Positions 39,800 to 46,816 of a stretch of 64,000 nt of DNA are shown here, in pieces. Below the pieces are notes generated by a model, which was given only the letters and a program-made list of their open reading frames with translations, had not been told where the DNA came from and searched no databases. Positions within the stretch are counted from its first letter, which is position 1. Each line of letters opens with the position of its first letter. Source of the stretch: Enterococcus_K sp051713825 (GTDB taxonomy: Bacteria; Bacillota; Bacilli; Lactobacillales; Enterococcaceae). The stretch spans positions 868,001-932,000 of the forward strand of contig NZ_JBIOQR010000001.1 of assembly GCF_051713825.1 (NCBI RefSeq), in the 5' to 3' direction. Made by a program: the position numbers and the translations under genes.

Positions 39800-39962
39800 A
39801 ATGGAATCAGGCCGGTTTGATAGATAAGAAACAGAGCTTTCTGGAACGTAGCCAAGATTCGTTGATTCTGATTTCTGAGGGTACATTACTAAAACTTCAA
39901 AAGAGCACAATCACTTGATAAAGGAAAGAATAAAGTATTTCGTTTTTGAGAAATGTCGAAAC

Positions 39963-39991
39963 TTGAAAGCTCTTGTGACAACGGGTATAAT
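39963..39991 (+). promoter_or_regulatory. Promoter of the desulfurase-thiI operon
   Basis: TTGAAA, 17 bp, TATAAT, 32 bases before the start codon at 40024. The remaining 160 bases between the ezrA terminator and this promoter show nothing recognisable. Confidence 0.85.
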
Positions 39992-40023
39992 AGGAAAGAA
40001 TTTCAAATAAAGAGGGGTTCCTT

Positions 40024-41166
40024 ATGATTTATTTTGATAATAGTGCAACAACAGCGATAGACCCACAGGCTTTAGATACATTTGTAAAAACAAGCCAACG
40101 AATTCAAGGAAATCCATCAAGCTTACATGATTTAGGCAATCAAGCGAATCGGTTATTAAAGCAAGCAAGAAAACAAATTGCTGATCAATTAAAGGTTTCG
40201 AGTGATGAAATATATTTTACAAGTGGCGGAACAGAAGGCGATAACTGGGTATTAAAAGGAACAGCAATCGCCAAAAGAGAATTTGGCAACCACATAATTA
40301 TCTCGGGAATCGAACATCCAGCTGTGAGTGAGACGGCAGAACAACTTCGTCAGTTGGGGTTAGAGGTTAGTATCTTACCTGTCGATGAACAAGGGTTTGT
40401 CAAAGTAGACCAGTTAGCAGGGTTAATAAAAAAAGAAACTATCTTAGTATCAATCATAGCAGTCAATAATGAAATTGGCTCAATACAGCCAATTAAAAAA
40501 ATCAGTCAGGTGTTGTCTGATTTTCCAAAAGTTCATTTTCATGTGGATGCGGTTCAGGCAATCACGAAAGTTCCTCAAGAAGAGTGGTTCACTGAGCGAG
40601 TTGATTTTGCTACATTTTCCGCTCACAAATTCCATGGTCCACGTGGGGTCGGGTTTATTTATTGGAAAAAAGGACGCAAGCTAGCACCTCTTTTAACCGG
40701 TGGCGGCCAAGAAAATAATCAACGAAGTAGCACAGAAAATCTTCCTGGTATTGTGTCAATGGCGAGGGCTCTACGTCTTTCATTTATGAAAAAAGAAGAG
40801 CGGCCTGAGCATGTAGCCTTGTTAAAGGATTATTTGATGGGGGCCTTAGCTGAGTATGACAAGATTACACTATTTTCAAAAAATGAAGCCTTTGCTCCTC
40901 ATATCCTCTGTTTTGCATTAAAAGGGATACGTGGAGAAGTCCTTGTCCATGCCTTGGAGGAAAAACAGATTTATATATCGACAACGAGCGCTTGTTCAAG
41001 CAGAAAAAAACTATCTAGTTCGACGTTAGGTGCGATGCATGTTCCAAGTGAACTAGCGACATCCGCTGTCCGAATTAGTCTAGATGAAAGCAACACTATG
41101 GCTGAAGTTGAGCAGTTTTTGATTGTCTTTCACCAACTATACAAAAAATTTGGAACAATTAATTAA
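40024..41166 (+). CDS. Cysteine desulfurase (NifS/IscS family)
   Basis: A 380-residue PLP enzyme: FTSGGTEGDNW, VDAVQA and FSAHKFHGPRG (PLP lysine K202), with the persulfide cysteine in STTSACSS (C324). It takes sulfur from cysteine and, from its position 12 bases before thiI, delivers it for 4-thiouridine synthesis in tRNA (like NifZ of B. subtilis). The dedicated partnership is an inference from the operon. Confidence 0.92.
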   Translation: MIYFDNSATTAIDPQALDTFVKTSQRIQGNPSSLHDLGNQANRLLKQARKQIADQLKVSSDEIYFTSGGTEGDNWVLKGTAIAKREFGNHIIISGIEHPAVSETAEQLRQLGLEVSILPVDEQGFVKVDQLAGLIKKETILVSIIAVNNEIGSIQPIKKISQVLSDFPKVHFHVDAVQAITKVPQEEWFTERVDFATFSAHKFHGPRGVGFIYWKKGRKLAPLLTGGGQENNQRSSTENLPGIVSMARALRLSFMKKEERPEHVALLKDYLMGALAEYDKITLFSKNEAFAPHILCFALKGIRGEVLVHALEEKQIYISTTSACSSRKKLSSSTLGAMHVPSELATSAVRISLDESNTMAEVEQFLIVFHQLYKKFGTIN

Positions 41167-41178
41167 GGAGCGTATCGC

Positions 41179-42393
41179 ATGAAATATACTGAAATTATGG
41201 TTCGTTACGGCGAACTATCAACAAAAGGCAAAAACCGCAAGACCTTTATTATGCAGCTTGCTCAAAATACTCGCCGTGCATTAGCAGATTTTCCAGCGCT
41301 TAAGATTCACGCGGACAGAGATCGTATGCATTTAATTTTAAATGGTGAGGATAGTCAGTTGGTTATCCCTAAATTAGAAAAAATATTTGGGATTCAGAAT
41401 TTTTCTCCAAGTCTTCAAGTCGAAAAAAATGTTGATGTGTTAAAACAGTCTGTTCAAGACATCATGAGAGAAATTTATACAGGAAAAGAAACGTTTAAAA
41501 TTAATGCTAAACGCAGTGACCATCAGTTTGAATTGGATAGTAATGAGCTTAATCAAGTCCTAGGAAATGCAGTGTTTGACATCTTTCCAGATATTAAAGC
41601 ACAGATGAAAAAGCCAGATATTCTTCTTCGTGTGGAAATTCGTCAAGATGGCGCGTACCTTTCTTATGAAACCATTAAAGGTGCGATGGGGCTTCCAGTG
41701 GGCACTAGTGGCAAAGGAATGTTGATGCTTTCAGGTGGAATTGATTCTCCTGTGGCAGGCTACTTGGCGATGAAACGTGGAGTAGAAATTGAGGCGGTTC
41801 ATTTTGCTAGTCCTCCTTATACCAGTGAGCAAGCTCTTCAAAAAGCTAAGGATTTAACGGCTAAACTAGCGCCGTATGTGGGAAGCATTCAGTTTATTGA
41901 AGTGCCTTTTACAGAAGTGCAAGAGGAGATCAAGAAGTCTCTTCCTCAAGGCTATTGGATGACGATTACGCGTCGAATGATGTTGCGATTAACAGATGCT
42001 ATTCGTGAACAACGTAAAGCACTAGTGATTATTAATGGAGAATCTTTAGGACAAGTTGCCTCACAAACTCTTCATAGTATGGTTGCCATTAACGAGGTGA
42101 CAACAACACCTATTATTCGTCCCGTTGTTACGATGGATAAATTGGAAATTATCGAGTTAGCCGAAAAGATTGATACCTTTAAACTCTCAGTTCAACCTTT
42201 TGAAGATTGTTGTACAATCTTTGCGCCACCACAGCCAAAGACACGTCCTCGTTTGGACAAAGTAGAAGAATATGAAGCGCGATTAGATATTGAAGGGATG
42301 ATTGAGCGTGCGATAGCCGGTTTGAAAATTTCTCGAATCGACGTATCGACTTCAGAAGGAAATGTTGAAGAGGAATTTTCAGATTTATTATAG
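41179..42393 (+). CDS. thiI: tRNA 4-thiouridine synthetase ThiI
   Basis: A 404-residue protein with an N-terminal ferredoxin-like/THUMP region (1-165) and the PP-loop SGGIDSPVAGY near residue 185. The C-terminal rhodanese domain of E. coli ThiI is missing, as usual in Firmicutes. It adenylates U8 of tRNA for thiolation. The last codons and stop (GATTTATTATAG) form the left copy of the direct repeat made by the IS30 insertion, and the ORF is intact. Confidence 0.95.
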   Translation: MKYTEIMVRYGELSTKGKNRKTFIMQLAQNTRRALADFPALKIHADRDRMHLILNGEDSQLVIPKLEKIFGIQNFSPSLQVEKNVDVLKQSVQDIMREIYTGKETFKINAKRSDHQFELDSNELNQVLGNAVFDIFPDIKAQMKKPDILLRVEIRQDGAYLSYETIKGAMGLPVGTSGKGMLMLSGGIDSPVAGYLAMKRGVEIEAVHFASPPYTSEQALQKAKDLTAKLAPYVGSIQFIEVPFTEVQEEIKKSLPQGYWMTITRRMMLRLTDAIREQRKALVIINGESLGQVASQTLHSMVAINEVTTTPIIRPVVTMDKLEIIELAEKIDTFKLSVQPFEDCCTIFAPPQPKTRPRLDKVEEYEARLDIEGMIERAIAGLKISRIDVSTSEGNVEEEFSDLL

Positions 42394-42395
42394 AC
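42382..42395. repeat. Left direct repeat (target duplication) of the IS30 element
   Basis: GATTTATTATAGAC, which includes the thiI stop codon. The identical sequence lies at 43738-43751 on the other side of the IS. Confidence 0.85.
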
Positions 42396-42466
42396 CCAAA
42401 TTTCAAGAACAACTTAGCCACTTTTCGAAATGAGTGAAAAATATCTGTTATTTCTATGTTCCGCTG

Positions 42467-42575
42467 TTGATTTGATAGTGAGTTGGTGTGTGGTAGTCTG
42501 ACTAGGAGACAGTCTGGCTTCCGCCAGACTTCCCAGACGTTAAGCCACATGCCAAGAGGCTCACTGTCAAATCAA
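42467..42575. repeat. Large stem-loop at the 3' end of the IS transposase gene
   Basis: TTGATTTGATAGTGAG (42467-42482) pairs with CTCACTGTCAAATCAA (42560-42575, one wobble), GTGTGG with CCACAT inside, and a nested GTCTGG-CTTCCG-CCAGAC hairpin at 42512-42529 on top. The outer arm covers the transposase stop codon. It probably blocks readthrough in or out of the element. Confidence 0.7.
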
Positions 42576-43630
42576 CTCACAGCTATGCAAACCTCTTGTT
42601 CAAATTGCTGTCTGGGTGTTTGGTACCCTAAAATTTTTCTGGGTAAGTCATTCATGCCATCTTCTATCCGCTGAATATCTTTACGACTATACTTCTCTAA
42701 GCTCTCATACTTCGGGATTTTACGCCGAATCATGCGGTTATGATTCTCATTCGTCCCGCGCTCGCAAGAAGTATAAGGATGCGTGAAATAGACTTCGCAG
42801 TACTCCTTTAATGTGTCTGCTAATGAAGCGAACTCGGAACCATTGTCTGAAGTAACTGTTTTGAAGATTCGTTTGAAGCTGCGGCAACCATATTCTTTGA
42901 TTAGCTGTCGAATACCATAAGCCACTGAATCTGCGTCTTTACTGTCGATGAGCCGGATAATCTCAAAACGACTTTTTCGCTCAGTCAATGTAAGCAGCGT
43001 TGTTTCACAACCACCACGCTTTCCAATGACTGTATCAATTTCAAAATGACCAAACTCTTGACGATCTTCAATGTGAATAGGGCGCTCTTCAATACTCCGA
43101 CCCAGTACTTTCTTGTTTTTACGGATATGTTTCTTCGGCCGTTTTCGGCTGACCTGACAGTTTAAGTCGATGTTTCTGACTTCTAAAAGCTGAGTATCAA
43201 TGTACTTGTATAGAGTTGTGGTACAGACCATCTCTTCAGGAGAAAACAATCCGGTACGTTTGGCTGTCCCAACAACGACATCTGGGGCATAATCTGCTGT
43301 TTTGAACAGCGTAACGAAATAAGCCAGAAATGAGCGTACTTGGGCAAATTTACAGGGACGATGACACTTCTGACGCTTTTTTTCATAGCAGTTCTGAGCG
43401 AATTCAGGATCGTACTTCATAGAGAAGTATTTGATTCCATTGACCTTGCGTACCTGTTCAACTTTCCCACGAGCAAGTTCGTTACTGATGGTTTGACGCT
43501 TAACGCCGATTCGACGAGCGATTTCACCATGAGAAAGCCCTTCTTCTTGCCAGCCGGCGATTTTCCCTCGTTCAATGGCAGTTAGGTGTTTTCCCTTTCT
43601 GCGATCTGTAGTAGAATGGATATAAGTCAT
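42572..43630 (-). CDS. IS30-family transposase
   Basis: A 352-residue transposase. The N-terminal helix-turn-helix (LTAIERGKIAGW, HGEIARRIGVKRQTISNEL) binds the IS ends; the DDE catalytic core has FEIDTVIG, VTSDNGSEF and the glutamate in RGTNENHNRMIRRK; PRKILGYQTPRQQFEQ is the usual C-terminus. It is complete and probably active. AAGGAG before ATG 43630 gives the start; the frame is open to 43687. Confidence 0.94.
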   Translation of the reverse strand: MTYIHSTTDRRKGKHLTAIERGKIAGWQEEGLSHGEIARRIGVKRQTISNELARGKVEQVRKVNGIKYFSMKYDPEFAQNCYEKKRQKCHRPCKFAQVRSFLAYFVTLFKTADYAPDVVVGTAKRTGLFSPEEMVCTTTLYKYIDTQLLEVRNIDLNCQVSRKRPKKHIRKNKKVLGRSIEERPIHIEDRQEFGHFEIDTVIGKRGGCETTLLTLTERKSRFEIIRLIDSKDADSVAYGIRQLIKEYGCRSFKRIFKTVTSDNGSEFASLADTLKEYCEVYFTHPYTSCERGTNENHNRMIRRKIPKYESLEKYSRKDIQRIEDGMNDLPRKILGYQTPRQQFEQEVCIAVS

Positions 43631-43737
43631 AGTGAAAAATCTCCTTATTGATTGGTGTCGGAACCTCAATAATACACGATTTTTCACTATGATGCTTTTT
43701 ATTTTGGCTAGTGGCTAACTTGATTATAAAATTTGCG

Positions 43738-43751
43738 GATTTATTATAGAC
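43738..43751. repeat. Right direct repeat of the IS30 element
   Basis: GATTTATTATAGAC, identical to 42382-42395. Confidence 0.85.
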
Positions 43752-43762
43752 AGAAAGAAAGA

Positions 43763-43818
43763 GAAGGTAAGATGAAGGTGATTCCTGTATCGGGTAGCCT
43801 TTCCTCTTACCTTTTTCA
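43763..43818. terminator. Original thiI terminator, now behind the IS; also serves the DUF1048 gene
   Basis: AAGGTAAGA-T-GAAGG pairs with CCTTTC-CTCTTACCTT, followed by TTTTT. It lies between thiI/IS and the convergent PadR operon. Confidence 0.75.
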
Positions 43819-43830
43819 TATTTTTGAAAG

Positions 43831-44178
43831 CTATAATTTATTCAGCCAGTTTTCAGTGGATTTTTCAACCGCCTGATCGACTTGTTTCTGAATGGTTTCT
43901 TCACAGATTTTTTTGCCGTCAATCAGCTCATCTGCAAAGGCTGCTACATCTTTACCGGTTACTTCAAGGACATCTTTTCCTTGCTTGGCTCCTACTTCTA
44001 ATAAGTCAAGCAGCTCAGTTAGTGGTGTAAAGTCAGTTGTTAGCTCAATTGGATTGACTTTCATTAAATACTTTTGAATCTCTTTATAGACAATTGTATA
44101 ATCTTTTGGCAGGGTATTTGCTCTTTTTTGCAAAACACGCCATTCTTTTTTTCTTTCTATTGTTTCTTGTAGCCCCAT
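43831..44178 (-). CDS. DUF1048 protein A
   Basis: A 115-residue helical protein of DUF1048: LPKDYTIVYKEIQKYLMK, LLDLLEVGAKQGKDVLEVTGKDVAAFADELI. The family has known helical-bundle structures but no function, and is usually found with a PadR regulator and an ABC exporter, as here. GGGAGG precedes the start. It is the last gene of the five-gene operon and follows a second DUF1048 gene by five bases. Confidence 0.85.
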   Translation of the reverse strand: MGLQETIERKKEWRVLQKRANTLPKDYTIVYKEIQKYLMKVNPIELTTDFTPLTELLDLLEVGAKQGKDVLEVTGKDVAAFADELIDGKKICEETIQKQVDQAVEKSTENWLNKL

Positions 44179-44183
44179 TTTTT

Positions 44184-44531
44184 TTACCTCCCTAGTTTTT
44201 TTGCAATATTCTTATTTAGTTGGTCACGCAATTTGCCACGATAACTTTTAGCTCCTTCAACCTCAGTGATTTCTGCGACGAATTCATCGAGTGGTTCACT
44301 AACAACGGCATTAATCGGTAGGCCTTCTGCGGCGCTTTCTTCAAATAAACCAACAAGCCCCTCTAAGATAGGATAAATATTTCTTCCTGTGAGATTGCTG
44401 TAGTTCCAAATTTTTAGATTTAGTTGATGCCAAGAGTCTTGATAATCTTGGGGTAATTTTTTAATACGTTTCTGAAATTCAGCTTGTTGTTTGTTCATAT
44501 CATTTCCGGTCACTTTATCATAAAAGTTCAT
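44184..44531 (-). CDS. DUF1048 protein B
   Basis: A 115-residue relative of the neighbouring gene: LPQDYQDSWHQLNLKIWNYS, LEGLVGLFEESAAEGLPINAVVSEPLDEFVAEI. It has the same length and motif order but low identity, so the pair is an old duplication. It has a lysine/arginine-rich C-terminus. AGGAGG supports the start. The function is unknown; a role with the exporter or with PadR is inferred only from linkage. Confidence 0.82.
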   Translation of the reverse strand: MNFYDKVTGNDMNKQQAEFQKRIKKLPQDYQDSWHQLNLKIWNYSNLTGRNIYPILEGLVGLFEESAAEGLPINAVVSEPLDEFVAEITEVEGAKSYRGKLRDQLNKNIAKKLGR

Positions 44532-44568
44532 TATAAATGCCTCCTATAGGTAGTCAAAGGTAGTCAAA

Positions 44569-45351
44569 TTAAACATTGACAAAAATTTGTTTGTATCGTT
44601 TTAATGAGAGAAACGAAAAAATAATCAGTAGAGAAGCTAGCCAAACCAATGTTAATAGACTATCAGTTGAATGGAATGTGAAGGTTCCATTTAGTAAAGC
44701 TTTTGCAGTCTCGATAATCGGTGTCATAGGCTGGTTCTCAGCAAATAAACGAATCGGCTTAGCCATACTAGCTACTGGAATAAACGCTGGACTTATAAAA
44801 AGTAAAAAGAGTAACAGATAAGAAAATGCTCCAGCACTTGCATAATCTTTGGCGGACAAAGAAAAGGGAATTGCTAATACTGTGATGGCTACGGCAAAGA
44901 GAATAATCAACCCCAAAAAAAGCAGAAATTCTCCCAATGAAGCCTGGGGACGGTAGCCAAAAATAATCCCAGTCGCAAAGACACTAATCACAGAAAGTAT
45001 CATGAATAGAGTGGAAGCAAGGATATGGGAACCAAGAATGACCCAGCGTTTCATAGGCATTGATAGGAGTCGAGTCATGAAGCCTTTTGTTTTATCATTG
45101 TTGATACGTAAGGCTGTATAAGCAGACCCCATTGCCATAGACATGATGAGAAAACCTGGCATGGCATAGGAAAGATACTCAGTACGGTCACCAGAAGTGC
45201 CATCTATTACAATATTGCCACCCATCACATAAACGAAGAATAGTAAAATAAATATGGGCATAATAATACTAGTAATAATCGTATCAACACTGGTCAAATT
45301 TTGTTTTACAATTCGTTTTGTCAGTATAATCAGTTGTTTGAGTGTGTTCAT
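44569..45351 (-). CDS. ABC-2 type exporter permease
   Basis: A 260-residue protein with six membrane helices and the ABC-2 profile (IIMPIFILLFFVYVMGGNI near the N-terminus, MPGFLIMSMAMGSAYTA, DKTKGFMTRLLSMPM). It partners the ATPase whose stop overlaps its start (ATGA). The pair resembles daunorubicin/antimicrobial exporters of the DrrAB type. The substrate is unknown; export of a drug or peptide is likely. Confidence 0.9.
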   Translation of the reverse strand: MNTLKQLIILTKRIVKQNLTSVDTIITSIIMPIFILLFFVYVMGGNIVIDGTSGDRTEYLSYAMPGFLIMSMAMGSAYTALRINNDKTKGFMTRLLSMPMKRWVILGSHILASTLFMILSVISVFATGIIFGYRPQASLGEFLLFLGLIILFAVAITVLAIPFSLSAKDYASAGAFSYLLLFLLFISPAFIPVASMAKPIRLFAENQPMTPIIETAKALLNGTFTFHSTDSLLTLVWLASLLIIFSFLSLKRYKQIFVNV

Positions 45352-46256
45352 TTTGCTTCATCCTTTCGAGTTGCGTCAAGGAATATCTCTTCCAAAGTAA
45401 GTTCAATTGGTGTAGTCGCTAACACGGGAATATCCGAATTTATCAAGAGTTTTAGAGACTTTTGCAAATCATTCCCGTCAACCACTACTGCGAAGCTCTC
45501 TTCTGCAAAAGTAATTTTTTGTTCGGCGAGTAGCTGTTTTGTTTGTTTGAATGTGTCAGAAGGAACAGTTATTTGTTGAAGATCTCGAGCTTGTTTCTTC
45601 AATTCGGCTGGTGTGCCAATTAATGAAATTGTACCATCGTTCAAAAACGCAATTCGATCAGAGAGTTTATCCGCTTCATCTAAATATTGGGTGGTTAGAA
45701 AAATGGTTTTTCCTTCTGCTTTTAATTCGAGAATTAGTTCCCAAATTTCTATTCTATTTTTTGGATCGACCCCAGTTGTTGGTTCATCTAGAAAAAGTAC
45801 TTCTGTATTAGGTAAAATTGAGACGGCAATGTCTAAGCGCCGTTTCATTCCCCCAGAATAGGTGCTGACCTTTTTATGGAGGAAGTCTTCTAAATGCAGT
45901 CGTTTTGAGACTACTTCAATTCGTTGATCAAGCTTTTCTACTCCAGCGACTAAACCAATTAACTTAAGGTTTTCAATGCCAGTAAACTCTTCATCCAAAG
46001 TGATAGACTGGCTATTCAGACTAATCATTTGACGAACTGCATCTGATTGTTTTTGGACGTCGAATCCCATAACCAAAGCAGTACCGGAAGTGGGTCTTAT
46101 AAGCGTAGTTAAGAGATTAATTAATGTTGATTTACCCGCACCATTTTCGCCCAAAAGTGTAAAAATTTCTCCTTTATTGATGTGAAGGGTGATCCCCTTT
46201 AAAACGTCCTGTGTACCATATGATTTGGTTATATTTTCTATTTGTATAGTTTTCAT
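45348..46256 (-). CDS. ABC exporter ATP-binding protein
   Basis: A 302-residue ATPase: Walker A GENGAGKS (36-43), signature YSGGMKRRLDIA, Walker B VLFLDEPTTG, then a C-terminal domain as in DrrA-type exporters (residues about 225-302). It energises the ABC-2 permease encoded next. The start follows AGAGGGATC, 36 bases after padR, in one operon. Confidence 0.93.
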   Translation of the reverse strand: MKTIQIENITKSYGTQDVLKGITLHINKGEIFTLLGENGAGKSTLINLLTTLIRPTSGTALVMGFDVQKQSDAVRQMISLNSQSITLDEEFTGIENLKLIGLVAGVEKLDQRIEVVSKRLHLEDFLHKKVSTYSGGMKRRLDIAVSILPNTEVLFLDEPTTGVDPKNRIEIWELILELKAEGKTIFLTTQYLDEADKLSDRIAFLNDGTISLIGTPAELKKQARDLQQITVPSDTFKQTKQLLAEQKITFAEESFAVVVDGNDLQKSLKLLINSDIPVLATTPIELTLEEIFLDATRKDEAK

Positions 46257-46292
46257 ATTGATCCCTCTATTCTGGAAGTCAGACCTAGCGAG

Positions 46293-46616
46293 CTATCTAT
46301 TTTTAATGCGGGTGAGTTGATTAACTAAAAATGACCATTTTTTCCAAAAATCTTCTAAATAGTCTTCACCTTCTGCATTTAATCGATAAAATTTTCTTGC
46401 AGGTCCTAGCTCCGATTTTCTTTTTTCTACCGTTACTAAATTCTTCTTCTCTAAACGAAGCAAGACTGTATAAACTGTTCCTTCAACTATTTCTTGAAAA
46501 CCAGCTTGAACGAGCGTATTGGTAATCTCATAACCATAAGTTTCGCCAGTATTTTTAATTACTTGTAGGACGACGCCTTCAAGTACACCTTTTAATAGCT
46601 CTGTCATTCCTTTCAT
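46293..46616 (-). CDS. PadR-family transcriptional regulator
   Basis: A 107-residue winged-helix regulator of the short (PadR-s2) type: LKGVLEGVVLQVIKNTGETYGYEI, EGTVYTVLLRLEKKNLVTVEKR, RKFYRLNAEGEDYL. Such proteins (for example LmrR) repress neighbouring ABC exporter genes and release on drug binding. It heads the operon padR-ATPase-permease-DUF1048-DUF1048. AAGGA precedes the ATG; a second ATG three codons in is possible. Confidence 0.92.
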   Translation of the reverse strand: MKGMTELLKGVLEGVVLQVIKNTGETYGYEITNTLVQAGFQEIVEGTVYTVLLRLEKKNLVTVEKRKSELGPARKFYRLNAEGEDYLEDFWKKWSFLVNQLTRIKNR

Positions 46617-46670
46617 TGAATTACATCCTTTCGAAAGTTGTCGATATCATTTGTACAGCTACATAATATT

Positions 46671-46713
46671 ACTTAGTAGTGAATTTATCAACTACTTTGT
46701 AATGTTAAGTAGT
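46671..46713 (-). promoter_or_regulatory. Likely PadR operator
   Basis: Inverted repeat ACTACTT-9-AAGTAGT at 46691-46713 plus a further ACTTAGTAGT at 46671-46680, all within 100 bases upstream of padR. Repetition of ACTACTT-type half-sites suggests cooperative autorepression. Confidence 0.6.
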
Positions 46714-46742
46714 GGAAAAAGTTTTTTAGTCTAAATAATACT

Positions 46743-46799
46743 TAAGAGAGTACGAAATGAAAATGTTCTTTATAGAACAGATTCATTCGCACTCTCTTA
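46743..46799. terminator. Stem-loop after the LacI-type regulator gene
   Basis: TAAGAGAGT pairs with ACTCTCTTA, with inner CGAA/TTCG and GTTCT-TTAT-AGAAC stems. T-runs are poor, so termination is probable but not certain. Confidence 0.6.
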
Positions 46800-46816
46800 G
46801 TTATAGCTTTGATTTA

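Larger units (their letters stand above)
42396..43737 (-). mobile_element. IS30-family insertion sequence, intact
   Basis: About 1342 bp with one full transposase gene. The ends are imperfect inverted repeats that can be aligned over about 60 bases: both contain CAAATTT at the tip, then TTAGCCACT, AGTGAAAAAT and GTTCCG at similar distances. A 13-14 bp direct repeat abuts both ends. It lies between thiI and its original terminator at 43763. Confidence 0.88.

Noticed and set aside
42572..43630. IS30 element as part of a composite transposon with the PadR exporter operon
   Set aside because: Only one IS copy is present in the window and its direct repeats close tightly around it, so it moved alone.
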